Source: CAZVNZ01 sp964628515
GTDB taxonomy: Bacteria; Bacillota; Clostridia; Christensenellales; Christensenellaceae
Assembly: GCA_964628515.1 (NCBI GenBank)
Contig: CAZVNZ010000006.1
Location: 1-64,000 of the forward strand
Reading direction: 5' to 3'
DNA length: 64,000 bases
This document shows, one piece after another, positions 15,792 to 24,864 of the stretch. The translations under genes and the position numbers were made by a program. Position 1 is the stretch's first letter. Every line of letters starts with the position of its first letter. The notes below the pieces were generated by a model. That model had not been told where the DNA came from, ran no database searches, and saw only the letters and a list, made by a program, of their open reading frames with translations.

Positions 15792-15820
15792 TTGACAAGG
15801 CATAATTAATGTGTTAATAT
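15792..15820 (+). promoter_or_regulatory. Promoter of the small conserved gene
   Basis: TTGACA (15792-15797), 17 nt and TAATAT (15815-15820). A TAATGC/GCATTA inverted repeat (15773-15778 and 15786-15791) touches the upstream edge of the -35. Confidence 0.7.
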
Positions 15821-15876
15821 GTGTTTGTAGGCTAAATAAGGCTACACCCACAAGTTTTTTATAGGAGGAAAATGTA

Positions 15877-16110
15877 GTGAAGATAAAAAACATTAGCGAA
15901 CCTCAGAAGTTCTTTGAGCTTTTAAAAGAGTGCAAAGGCAAAGTGGAACTTGTAACTTCAGAGGGCGACAGACTTAATCTTAAATCTACTTTGTGCCAAT
16001 ACATTGCACTAACACAAATGTTTAAAGACGCACAAATAGACGAATTAGATTTAATCGTGTCTGAGCCGGAAGATTTAAATCTCTTACTTAATTACTTAGT
16101 AAGAGGTTAA
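15877..16110 (+). CDS. Small conserved clostridial protein of unknown function (77 aa)
   Basis: The start is GTG at 15877, because AGGAGG lies about eight bases upstream and the ATG at 15872 is out of frame. The protein (KIKNISEPQKFFELLKEC then GKVELVTSEGDRLNLKST and a C-terminal helix ending LLLNYLVRG) looks like a compact alpha/beta domain. From memory, similar short proteins occur across Firmicutes, sometimes misnamed polyA polymerase, without a known role. It has its own promoter and terminator, so it is monocistronic. The last codons (16081-16106) also form a CTCTTACT/AGTAAGAG stem. Confidence 0.75.
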   Translation: MKIKNISEPQKFFELLKECKGKVELVTSEGDRLNLKSTLCQYIALTQMFKDAQIDELDLIVSEPEDLNLLLNYLVRG

Positions 16111-16126
16111 AAACCTTTTGATATTT

Positions 16127-16158
16127 AACCGTGGCATAATAACCTGTCACGGTTTTTT
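16127..16158 (+). terminator. Intrinsic terminator before addB
   Basis: AACCGTG (16127-16133) and CACGGTT (16148-16154) form the stem, and a T6 tract follows (16153-16158). Confidence 0.85.
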
Positions 16159-16191
16159 GTTTACAGAATTTAAAAATAACAGGAGTTAAAT

Positions 16192-19100
16192 TTGAGTATA
16201 GAATTTGTTTTAGGCAATACACTAAGCAGTAAAGACGAATATTTAGAGGAAAAAATAGCTCACCTTTTAAAAGAGGATGTGTTTGCAAACATACTTGTTG
16301 TAGTACCCCCTCATCTTACCTTTTATTACGAAACTACTTTGCTCAAAAACCTTAATTTAAAGGGTAGTTTTGGCATAAGTGTGCAAAGCCCCAACCGAAT
16401 AGCCCAAAACATACTAAACACCGTGTACGGCAAGGTGGTAAAGAGTATAGACTCAACAGGCAAAGCGCTGTTAATCAGAAACATAATAAATAAAAATATT
16501 ACCAAGTTAAAATCTTTGGGAGCAAGCGGAAAAAAAGCCAATATAGCGGTGCAAATTGCAGATTTAATTACAGAGTTTAAAATGATGGACATTACCCCAA
16601 ATATGTTGCTGGAATTAAAAGACTACCCAAACGAAAAAACCCAAAACAGAATAGAAGATATTGCCTTTATTTACGAGGAATATCTAAAAGCAAAAGGGGA
16701 CAACGCAGACAACGAGGATAAATTTAATTTAGCAATAGATTGCATAAAAAATTGGGAAGCAATTAAAAACGCAAATGTTTTTATTACCGCCTTTGAAAAT
16801 TTAGACTCTCAAAGACTAAGATTTACAAAAGAAATTATGGCAACCGCAAAAAACACCGTAATTTCCTTTTTATACGAAGAGCCAAACCACAAAAACGCCA
16901 ATTTGTACGATATTTGCAACTATTCCCGAGAAAAACTTATAGCATATGCCAAAGGTGAAAACTTTACTTCCACCCTAATTAAAAAACAAAGGGCTGTAAG
17001 CGAGGATATTGCACATTTAGCCAATAACATCTTTGCCTATATTCCCCAAGAATTTGAAAAAGCCAAAGATGTAAGCCTAACTTACGCACAGTCAGAAGAA
17101 GAGGAAATTAAGTGCGTAGCGGCACAAATTGCCTATTTAAACAGTAAAGCCGGCATAAAGTTTTCGGATATGGCTATTGTATACAGCGGAGAGGAAAACT
17201 ACAAAAGGCTTATTACGGAAACCTTTGACGGCGCAAACATACCCGTTTTTACGGGGGAGAGACGGTTACTATCGGACAACCCCTTTGCAAAATATTTACT
17301 GCTGTTGCTAAAAATGTGCAAAGGCAAACTAATTAAAGACAATATAGTTTCCTTTGGTAAAACAGGCTTTGTGTTAGGCACAAATATGGATATTATGCAA
17401 AACTATATATACTCCAAATGCAAAGACGGCTTTTCTCTGCTAAAAGAGATAAATACAGAGCAGGAAGAAGAGTACAGAAAAAACCTAATGGCGCCCATTG
17501 TTTTTATTAGAGAAGCATGCAAAAACCTAAAGTACCCCCACGAAATTTTAGAGGCGCTGATAAATTATATAGAAACCACAGGCGCAAAGGCTATTTTAGA
17601 CGAGCAAATAATAAATATGCATAAAAAAGGGTATATAAAAAGCGGAGAATACACCGCCCAGGTGTACGAAAAGGCGCTAAGAATACTTAAATTGGCTAAA
17701 GAGGTTTTTTATAATGAGGAAATGTCTAAAACTGCTTTATACAATATTATTAAGGACACTATGGACAGTACCCAAATAAATATAATACCACCCCTTACAA
17801 ACGAGATACAGGTAAGCGAGGTTTCCCAAGTGGGTGTTTTGGATTTTTATGCGCTGTTTATGGTGGGGGTAAACGAAGAAAAAATCCCCGATTACTCCAC
17901 CACAGACGATTTACTCACAGACAAACAAAGGGAGTTTATTTTAGATAAAGCCGTAGGCGTAAAACACCTTACAAAAACCCAAAAACAAAGGATTTCTCTG
18001 CTTAAAGCCTTTAGTGCTCCTAAAAGCAAACTGTTTGTAAGTTGTGTAAAAAACGAAACAACGGCTGCCTCCCCTCTTATTTACAAAATTAAGGAGATTT
18101 TTAAGGAAATAAAAATAAACGATGCCACAGAAATCATCCCCCTGCTAAAGGAAAACGTGTACACACAAACGGCACAAACTCTAAGGAAATTAAGTATAAA
18201 TAAAGAGATTACCCAAAAAGAAAAGGAAATTTGTGCAAGTCTGCTAAAAGAAAAGGATGCACGCACAACCCTTATGCTAAACAGTGTGTCGGCAAAAAAC
18301 CACGCAAGGTATTTAAACAAAGAAACGGCAAAACTTTTGTACAAAGAAAACAAAGGTAGCGCCAGTAGGTTTGAAACCTTTTACAGATGCCCCTACAAGC
18401 ATTTTATGCAGTACGGCATAAAACCCAAAATATACGAAGAATACGTGCTAAATTACGCAGAAATGGGCACATATGCCCATAGTGCATTGGAGCTTTATTT
18501 GCAAAAGCTAAAAAAGGCGGATGCAAAAAAAATTACAGATGCTCAACTAAAAAAAATCATTGGCGAAAGCAAGAAAGAAGCCAAAGAAATCAACGAAAAA
18601 TACTGCATATGCAAAAAAAACAGTAATATGATTGCCCAAATGGATAAAGAAATAGACATTTGTGCAAACACCATAAAAAATCAGCTAATGCAAAGTAAAT
18701 TTGAGCCTTTCACCACAGAATACGCATTTACCCAAAAAATAGGAGAAAACATAGAAATAACGGGAAAAATAGACCGCATAGACATTGCGCAAATAGAAGG
18801 CAACCAATATATTACGGTAATAGACTACAAAACGGGGAGTGCAAACTTCTCCCTAAGCAATTTGTTTTTTGGCTTAAATACCCAGCTTTTAATTTATATT
18901 TTAGCGGCAAGGGAGCTTTACAAAAATGGCATAATTGCAGGTGCTCATTATTTTAGTGTGCATATGCCAATTTTAGACGCACCCACAGAAAACTTAGACA
19001 ATGACTACAAAATGAGTGGCATAACACAAATATCACCAAAAGAAGCCCAAGAATTATACGGCACGCAGGACAGTAATTTTTACTCTTTACGGCTGTCTGT

Positions 19101-19377
19101 AACAAAAAATGGAGAGTTTAGCAACACATATAAAGGTAGCTTTTTTGACGAAGAGGAGATTAAGTCTATGCTAAACTACACTCAAAAGCTGATAATAAAC
19201 GCCTTTGAGGAAATAAATGGGGGCAGTACCCAAATTATGCCCATTAAAGAGGGGAGTACCACAAGTTGTACTTACTGCGATTTTGCAAGCATATGTATGT
19301 ACGACAAAGAAACAAACCCTAAGAGAGAGGTAATAAAGCAAGAAAAAGAATATTTAATCAAGGAAATGAGTAAATAA
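16192..19377 (+). CDS. addB: AddB/RexB-type helicase-nuclease subunit
   Basis: This 1061-residue partner of AddA in recombination-initiating DNA end processing starts at TTG 16192 with GGAG just upstream. The C-terminal nuclease has GKIDRIDIAQI...YITVIDYKTG. Four cysteines of the structural 4Fe-4S cluster are visible: one in RCPYKHFMQ and three in SCTYCDFASIC (C-x2-C-x5-C). The N-terminus reads EFVLGNTLSSKDEYLEEK where AddB proteins have a Walker A GxxGSGKS, so the loop is lost as in RexB of streptococci. The stop overlaps the addA start. Confidence 0.9.
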   Translation: MSIEFVLGNTLSSKDEYLEEKIAHLLKEDVFANILVVVPPHLTFYYETTLLKNLNLKGSFGISVQSPNRIAQNILNTVYGKVVKSIDSTGKALLIRNIINKNITKLKSLGASGKKANIAVQIADLITEFKMMDITPNMLLELKDYPNEKTQNRIEDIAFIYEEYLKAKGDNADNEDKFNLAIDCIKNWEAIKNANVFITAFENLDSQRLRFTKEIMATAKNTVISFLYEEPNHKNANLYDICNYSREKLIAYAKGENFTSTLIKKQRAVSEDIAHLANNIFAYIPQEFEKAKDVSLTYAQSEEEEIKCVAAQIAYLNSKAGIKFSDMAIVYSGEENYKRLITETFDGANIPVFTGERRLLSDNPFAKYLLLLLKMCKGKLIKDNIVSFGKTGFVLGTNMDIMQNYIYSKCKDGFSLLKEINTEQEEEYRKNLMAPIVFIREACKNLKYPHEILEALINYIETTGAKAILDEQIINMHKKGYIKSGEYTAQVYEKALRILKLAKEVFYNEEMSKTALYNIIKDTMDSTQINIIPPLTNEIQVSEVSQVGVLDFYALFMVGVNEEKIPDYSTTDDLLTDKQREFILDKAVGVKHLTKTQKQRISLLKAFSAPKSKLFVSCVKNETTAASPLIYKIKEIFKEIKINDATEIIPLLKENVYTQTAQTLRKLSINKEITQKEKEICASLLKEKDARTTLMLNSVSAKNHARYLNKETAKLLYKENKGSASRFETFYRCPYKHFMQYGIKPKIYEEYVLNYAEMGTYAHSALELYLQKLKKADAKKITDAQLKKIIGESKKEAKEINEKYCICKKNSNMIAQMDKEIDICANTIKNQLMQSKFEPFTTEYAFTQKIGENIEITGKIDRIDIAQIEGNQYITVIDYKTGSANFSLSNLFFGLNTQLLIYILAARELYKNGIIAGAHYFSVHMPILDAPTENLDNDYKMSGITQISPKEAQELYGTQDSNFYSLRLSVTKNGEFSNTYKGSFFDEEEIKSMLNYTQKLIINAFEEINGGSTQIMPIKEGSTTSCTYCDFASICMYDKETNPKREVIKQEKEYLIKEMSK

Positions 19378-22300
19378 TGAAATATACCCAAAAACAAGAA
19401 GAAGCAATTTTTACAAGTTTAGATAAAATATTGGTTGCGGCGGCGGCAGGCAGCGGAAAAACCAGCGTAATGGCAAAGCGGATAGTGCGCTTAATTAAAG
19501 AGGGGTGCAGTATAGAAAATATGCTTGTAATGACATTTACAAAAGCCGCCACCCTTCAAATGAAGCAAAAAATAGCAAAAGAGCTGTACAGCGAGGCTAA
19601 AGAAACGCACAACAAGGCGCTATATACAGAGTCCGAGCTTATAGGAGGCTCGGATATTTGCACAATCCACAGTTTTTGTGCCAACGTGGTGCGCCAAAAC
19701 TACGATATTTGCGGTTTGTTGCCCAACTTTAAAATAATAGACGAAACAAAAGCAGATATAATAAAGGGGCAGGTACTGAGGGATATGTTTGACAGTATGT
19801 ACGAGGAGGAAAACCCGGACTTTTTAAGGCTGTTAAACCGCTTTACAAACCGCTCAAACGACGGTGTTTTAGCAAAGCATATACTTAAAATTTACTCATA
19901 TATTATTGGTAAGCCGGGCACTTTTAATTGGATAGAAGAGGTTAAACCAAAAGACATAAAAGAGTACATAAAACAAATAAAAAGGGATTACGAAAATAAA
20001 TTGATACAGGACTTAGAAACCGCCTTAAATATCTTTGAAAATGTGTACAAAAGGGTGGAATTGCTAAGCGAAAAAATGGAAGCACAGGAAGCGCAAACGG
20101 TAAATGATATAGAAGGTATGCTAAACACAGCTATAAATCAAGGTTTCAGCGCTTTTAGAGAAAAATACCAAAACTATACCTTTAAATCCTTACAATTAAA
20201 GAATTGCGCATCGCAAGAGGAAATAAAGGAAATACGAGATTTAAGAGAACAAGGCAAAAAGCTAATAAACGCCATACTTAAAAACACATACATAGAGGAC
20301 TTTGAAAATACGGTAAAAGAAGAGTTAAGGGTAACTATGGCGGATGCAGACAGCATTACAAACATTGTAAAAAAATTTGCAGAGCAGTACAGAGAGGCAA
20401 AGGCAGAGCAAAACCTTTTAGATTATGAGGATTTACAGCAATACGCATTACTTAGCCTGCAACAAAACCCTATGCCTTACGCAAAAAAGTACACGCATAT
20501 TTTTTTGGATGAATATCAAGACACCAACCCCGTGCAAGAAGAAATAATAAAGCAAATAAATATAGACAACAACTTGTTTATGGTGGGAGATATTAAGCAA
20601 AGCATATATAAATTTCGCCTTGCAGACCCCACAATTTTCAGACAAAAAGCGGCAGATTTAGACAAAAAAAATCTAATTAATATGAACGAAAACTTCCGCA
20701 GTAAAAAGGAAATTATAAAATGTGTAAATAACATAATGAAAAATGTAATGAGCGCAAAAGTAGGGGAGATAGAGTACACCCAAGACGAAGCCTTAATACA
20801 CTCTTTTGAGGGCGGAGAGGCAAAACTGATACTATGCCCTAAAACAGGAGAGGACAAGCATATAACACAAGCAAAAGCGATTGCAAAAAGCATAAAAGAG
20901 CTGATTGGCACTATAATAGAAGAAAGGGGAGAGCAACGCCTTTTAAACTACGAGGATATTGCCATAATAGTGCGCTCTCGCTCGGATAATGTGCAGGCGA
21001 TAAAAGCGGTTTTCAGAGGGGAAGAAATCCCCTGTTCCATAGACGATGCAGAGGAGCAAATAGCCTTAGAATTGTTTGTAAACTTTTTGCGTATAATAGA
21101 CAACCCTTGTAACGACATTGCTCTTTTAAGCGTAATGCGCAGTATTTTTTTTAATTATGATGAAGAAGATTTTGCAAAAATACGTGCTTTTTGCAACAAC
21201 AGAGAGGTAGATTTTTATTTTGCGGCTAAAAAATACGCAGAGGAAAAAACCGACGATTTGGCAGTGAATCTAAAGGAATTTTTTGGGGAGTTAGAAGGGC
21301 TTAGAGAGTACAAAAACGCAAACATCACCAAAGATACGGTGTTAGAGGTGATGCGCAAATTTAACTTTAAAACCTACATTTCCTCTTTGCACAGTTGCCC
21401 AAAAGACACCTTTAACAACCTAATTAATACCATAATAGATTTAAGCGAAAGCAACGACTTATACACCCTGCTTACCATGCTAAACGACATAAAAAAGCGT
21501 GAGGGCAGGTATTCCAAAAAGGAAAAAGGCAATACCACAGGTGTAAAAGTGCTAACCATACACGGCGCAAAAGGGCTTGAGTTTAGTGTGGTGTACATTG
21601 TGGATTTAGATAAAAAATTTAATGAAAGCGATTTATCCGTGGACTTTTTAATAGATGGGCAGTACGGAATTTTGCCCAAATATGTTGATGATGTGCAGTA
21701 TATCAAACGGCAGACGGCAATAAGGGAGGTTGTCAGGGAAAAACAAAGCTTAGAGCTTAAATCCGAAGAGCTTAGGGTGCTGTACGTAGCCATGACTCGT
21801 GCAATGGAAAAACTAATTTTAGTAGGCTCTATACCCTCGCAGGATATGCAAAAATGGGAAAATATGAAGCCCCAAGATGCAAACAGCTTGCTTGATTTTA
21901 TTTTGTGCGCACAAGCCATGAATTACGAAATATACACCGACGAAAACCCAATCATCACCAAAGAAGAAGAAGGGGTGTCATACTTAAACGCCTTAGAAAA
22001 TGTGGAGGCAAACAGGGAATTTATAACTCTACCACCCTACAAAAAAGTGCCGGCAAAGCTGTCTGTTACCGCAATTAAAAAGGAGCAAAACAAGTTTTTT
22101 ACACCCGTATACAAAGAAAACACGGACGGTGAAATCTCGGGGGCAAGGCTGGGAACGCTAATCCACAGCATTATGGAGGCAGATGGGGAAGATGCGGTGG
22201 CAAAAGCGGAGGAAATGCTTACAAATATGCTAATTTCTAAAGAAGAGTTTGACGCAGTTGTAAAAAACAGTAAGCTAATAGAGAATTTTTACAAAACACC

Positions 22301-22631
22301 CCTGTACGAAAGAGTTAAAAAGGCAAAAAAGGTTATAAGAGAGCAGGGCTTTTATTTAAAGCTAAAGGCAGAAGAAATAGGCTATAATAATTATAATGAT
22401 GATGAAGTGCTGATACAAGGTATTATAGACCTTGCATTTCTAGAGGATAGCTGGGTAATTGTGGATTACAAAACAGATAAAGTAACAAGCAGGACAGTAG
22501 ATATTACCGCAAAAAGCTATAAACCGCAGTTAGATTTATACGCAAAGGCGCTAAGTGCAATTACAGGGCAGGAAGTCAAAGAGTGCCATTTGTATTTTAT
22601 GCGGTTAGATGAATCAATACTGTTGGTCTAA
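19377..22631 (+). CDS. addA: AddA/RexA-type helicase-nuclease subunit
   Basis: This 1084-residue UvrD-like helicase and RecB-type nuclease has Walker A VAAAAGSGKTSVMAKRI near residue 21, motif Ia TFTKAAT, Walker B IFLDEYQDTNPVQ, motif III MVGDIKQSIYKFR, motif V TIHGAKGLEFSVVYI and motif VI RVLYVAMTRAMEKL. The C-terminal nuclease centre is LIQGIIDLAF...VIVDYKTDK. It is shorter than the roughly 1200 residues of Bacillus AddA but keeps all motifs. It starts within the addB stop codon (TAATG), so the pair is translationally coupled. Its 3' end overlaps the convergent lplA gene by 18 bases. Confidence 0.95.
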   Translation: MKYTQKQEEAIFTSLDKILVAAAAGSGKTSVMAKRIVRLIKEGCSIENMLVMTFTKAATLQMKQKIAKELYSEAKETHNKALYTESELIGGSDICTIHSFCANVVRQNYDICGLLPNFKIIDETKADIIKGQVLRDMFDSMYEEENPDFLRLLNRFTNRSNDGVLAKHILKIYSYIIGKPGTFNWIEEVKPKDIKEYIKQIKRDYENKLIQDLETALNIFENVYKRVELLSEKMEAQEAQTVNDIEGMLNTAINQGFSAFREKYQNYTFKSLQLKNCASQEEIKEIRDLREQGKKLINAILKNTYIEDFENTVKEELRVTMADADSITNIVKKFAEQYREAKAEQNLLDYEDLQQYALLSLQQNPMPYAKKYTHIFLDEYQDTNPVQEEIIKQINIDNNLFMVGDIKQSIYKFRLADPTIFRQKAADLDKKNLINMNENFRSKKEIIKCVNNIMKNVMSAKVGEIEYTQDEALIHSFEGGEAKLILCPKTGEDKHITQAKAIAKSIKELIGTIIEERGEQRLLNYEDIAIIVRSRSDNVQAIKAVFRGEEIPCSIDDAEEQIALELFVNFLRIIDNPCNDIALLSVMRSIFFNYDEEDFAKIRAFCNNREVDFYFAAKKYAEEKTDDLAVNLKEFFGELEGLREYKNANITKDTVLEVMRKFNFKTYISSLHSCPKDTFNNLINTIIDLSESNDLYTLLTMLNDIKKREGRYSKKEKGNTTGVKVLTIHGAKGLEFSVVYIVDLDKKFNESDLSVDFLIDGQYGILPKYVDDVQYIKRQTAIREVVREKQSLELKSEELRVLYVAMTRAMEKLILVGSIPSQDMQKWENMKPQDANSLLDFILCAQAMNYEIYTDENPIITKEEEGVSYLNALENVEANREFITLPPYKKVPAKLSVTAIKKEQNKFFTPVYKENTDGEISGARLGTLIHSIMEADGEDAVAKAEEMLTNMLISKEEFDAVVKNSKLIENFYKTPLYERVKKAKKVIREQGFYLKLKAEEIGYNNYNDDEVLIQGIIDLAFLEDSWVIVDYKTDKVTSRTVDITAKSYKPQLDLYAKALSAITGQEVKECHLYFMRLDESILLV

Positions 22632-23609
22632 AATAAAATTGCTTATGTCCGTCAAAATTTTATACCCCTCAACATTGGTGTCTATTAAAAGCACAGCCTC
22701 GCTAAGTTCCTGAGAAATAAGGCGTTTTCCTTTTAGTGCAGACGGTATTTTTTCGATTAATTCGGCGTCCATAGCATCGGAGTACACAAATGCTTCTTCC
22801 ACATGCCCGTCTCTTAGTTGCAAAAGCAAGTCTACCTCGCCCCAGGTAAAGCGCTGTTTTAAGCTAACATCAAACTTAGGTGCAAGCCCAAAAATAAAAT
22901 CCCAACTTGCATTACGCTCGCTGATTTTATCCGCCTCTTTTTGCATTTTATCCGTAATAATTAAGGGGGTAAGGGTGCCATAAACCTCGTTAAAACTCTT
23001 ATTAAGTGCGTGCATCATGGAGTTTACCGTAATTTTGTCGTTAAGCTGGGCTAAATTAATAACTCGAGAACGCACGGAGGCAATGCCCTTAGACTCGATT
23101 TTTTCTTTGGAAACATTAAGATAATGAGTAAGTTTGTTGATGTCCGAGTTTATAAGTATTGTTCCGTGATGAAAGATGCCATTCCCACGATGACAAAAGG
23201 CATTTCCCGAAAACTTTCTACCCTCACAGGTTATATCGTTTCTGCCGGAAAAAGTAGCGTTAATACCAAAGGATTTTACTGCATTTAATATAACTTCGAG
23301 GTTTTTGTGTAAGTCGTAATTATCTTTATGCACAATAAAGGAGAAATTAAGGTTGTTCATATCATGAAAAACCGCACCGCCACCCGAAATACGTCGTGCA
23401 AGCACACCGCCGTCCTCTTCAAGCTCGTTGTATCTGCATTCTACCCGTGCATTTTGGTTTTTGCCTATAATTACGCTGTCTCTGTGCTTGTAGAGGTACA
23501 AAATAATGTCCGCTTCTCCAATATTGTTTACAAAGTATTCCTCAAGCGCCAAAGTGTTGTGTGGGTTATTGCTCAAATGGTTAAAATAAAAATAATAATT
23601 CTTTAACAT
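22614..23609 (-). CDS. lplA: Lipoate-protein ligase A
   Basis: This 331-residue LplA-type ligase activates lipoate with ATP and attaches it to lipoyl domains of 2-oxoacid dehydrogenases or GcvH. RRISGGGAVFHDMNNLNFSF holds the lipoyl-AMP binding loop, and GRNDITCEGRKFSGNAFCHRGN plus HHGTILINSDINKLTHYL are the conserved BPL/LPL segments. The C-terminal accessory domain of full-length LplA is present. The SD is GAAGGGAAG. No lipoylated enzyme genes are nearby. Confidence 0.95.
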   Translation of the reverse strand: MLKNYYFYFNHLSNNPHNTLALEEYFVNNIGEADIILYLYKHRDSVIIGKNQNARVECRYNELEEDGGVLARRISGGGAVFHDMNNLNFSFIVHKDNYDLHKNLEVILNAVKSFGINATFSGRNDITCEGRKFSGNAFCHRGNGIFHHGTILINSDINKLTHYLNVSKEKIESKGIASVRSRVINLAQLNDKITVNSMMHALNKSFNEVYGTLTPLIITDKMQKEADKISERNASWDFIFGLAPKFDVSLKQRFTWGEVDLLLQLRDGHVEEAFVYSDAMDAELIEKIPSALKGKRLISQELSEAVLLIDTNVEGYKILTDISNFILDQQY

Positions 23610-23668
23610 AAAAAACTTCCCTTCTTTACTTTTTAATAGTATAATATAAATTAAGAGGTTTGTGAAGT

Positions 23669-24361
23669 ATGGATTTTATTCAGACAGAAATGCACTGCCA
23701 TACTAACCTTGTTAGTCCTTGCTCGGATATTTCTCCTAAAAGTATAGTACAAGAGCATTGCAACGCAGGTTACGGCTATGTTTTTATTACGGATCATTAT
23801 CACCCTATTGTGTTTGAGCATAAACGGCTAAAGAAAAAAAGCTGGGAGGAAAAGGTAGACTACTACCTAAGGGGTTATAAAAAAACAAAAAAAGCGGCAA
23901 AAAACACCGATTTAAAAGTGTTTTTAGCAATGGAGATAACCTTAAACACTAAAAAAGGCATAGATTTTCTTGTGTACGGAATTACGGAAGAATTTTTATA
24001 TAAAACCAAATATTTGTACAATTTAGAATACGGCGAGTTTTATAATCTTATGAAGCAAAACGGTTTTTTGGTGTTTCAAGCGCACCCGTACAGGAAGGCA
24101 TCCTCTCCTGTTGAGCCTATTTGCTACGACGGCATAGAAATTATTAATACAAACACTCAACATAATTCTAAAAACAAAATGGCGATAGAATTTGCATCTC
24201 ATAACAACCTACTGCTAATAAGCGGTAGCGATGTACACAGAGAGGCAGACATTGCACGGGCAGGAATACTGTTGCCGGCAGGGCTAAGCAATGGACAAGA
24301 GGTAGCGGAGTACATTAAAAATACAGGGTCTCCCGAGCTTATTGTTACGTTTAGAGCCTAA
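23669..24361 (+). CDS. PHP-domain phosphoesterase-like protein
   Basis: This 230-residue stand-alone PHP protein has the N-terminal metal site EMHCHTNLVSPCS, ITDHYHP, and LAMEITLNTKKGIDFLVYG. Later ligands are in VFQAHPYRKAS and the closing ISGSDVHREADI. It resembles the polymerase-and-histidinol-phosphatase hydrolases of unknown substrate widespread in Clostridia. It is unrelated in length and insertions to the PHP protein at 8298. A TATAAT (about 23639) and a GAGG SD lie upstream. Confidence 0.85.
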   Translation: MDFIQTEMHCHTNLVSPCSDISPKSIVQEHCNAGYGYVFITDHYHPIVFEHKRLKKKSWEEKVDYYLRGYKKTKKAAKNTDLKVFLAMEITLNTKKGIDFLVYGITEEFLYKTKYLYNLEYGEFYNLMKQNGFLVFQAHPYRKASSPVEPICYDGIEIINTNTQHNSKNKMAIEFASHNNLLLISGSDVHREADIARAGILLPAGLSNGQEVAEYIKNTGSPELIVTFRA

Positions 24362-24421
24362 CAAAAATGTTTATTAATATTTGAATACAATTATTAAAAT
24401 ATAAAAAAGAGGTATGATAAA

Positions 24422-24631
24422 ATGGCAAAAATAACAAAAGAAATGAATATTATGGATATTCTGGCAATCGATAACGGTTGTGCAGGAGTATTTATGGAGG
24501 CAGGAATGGGTTGCCTTGGTTGTGCGGCGGCAAAGTACGAAAATTTAGCACAAGCATGTGCGGTACACGGCATAGATGCAGACGTTTTAGAAACCAAATT
24601 AAACGATTATTTTGCATCCAAACAGGCATAA
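24422..24631 (+). CDS. DUF1858-domain small redox-associated protein
   Basis: This 69-residue protein has the DUF1858 pattern: KEMNIMDILAIDNGCAGVFMEAGMGCLGC, with two cysteines in G-C-L-G-C and a helical end. Related domains occur as short proteins or fused to hybrid-cluster and other redox proteins, and may handle a metal or Fe-S centre. It precedes rubredoxin and a flavodiiron protein in the same direction with good SD sequences (AGAGG here, AGGAG for the next gene), which points to a role in oxygen or NO defence. Its exact function is not known. Confidence 0.8.
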   Translation: MAKITKEMNIMDILAIDNGCAGVFMEAGMGCLGCAAAKYENLAQACAVHGIDADVLETKLNDYFASKQA

Positions 24632-24694
24632 GAGGTCAAATTTGCCATATAGAAATGGCACATTATTATAGCAATTAAAAAAAGGAGAAAAATT

Positions 24695-24853
24695 ATGGAA
24701 AAATATGTATGTTCCGTATGTGGTTACACTTACGACCCGGCAGTTGGAGACCCGGATGCAGGCGTTAATGCCGGTGTCGCTTTTGGAGATGTTGATGCAG
24801 AATGGGTATGCCCACTTTGCGGTGCTGATAAAAGCGCATTCGAAAAGGAATAA
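24695..24853 (+). CDS. Rubredoxin
   Basis: This 52-residue electron carrier binds one iron through two CxxCG knuckles, YVCSVCGYTYDP and WVCPLCGADKS. The residues DPAVGDPDAG are the classic rubredoxin link. SD AAAGGAG lies just upstream. It is 12 bases before the flavodiiron gene and is the expected electron donor to it. The protein has the standard length. Confidence 0.97.
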   Translation: MEKYVCSVCGYTYDPAVGDPDAGVNAGVAFGDVDAEWVCPLCGADKSAFEKE

Positions 24854-24864
24854 CGGAGGGTTAT

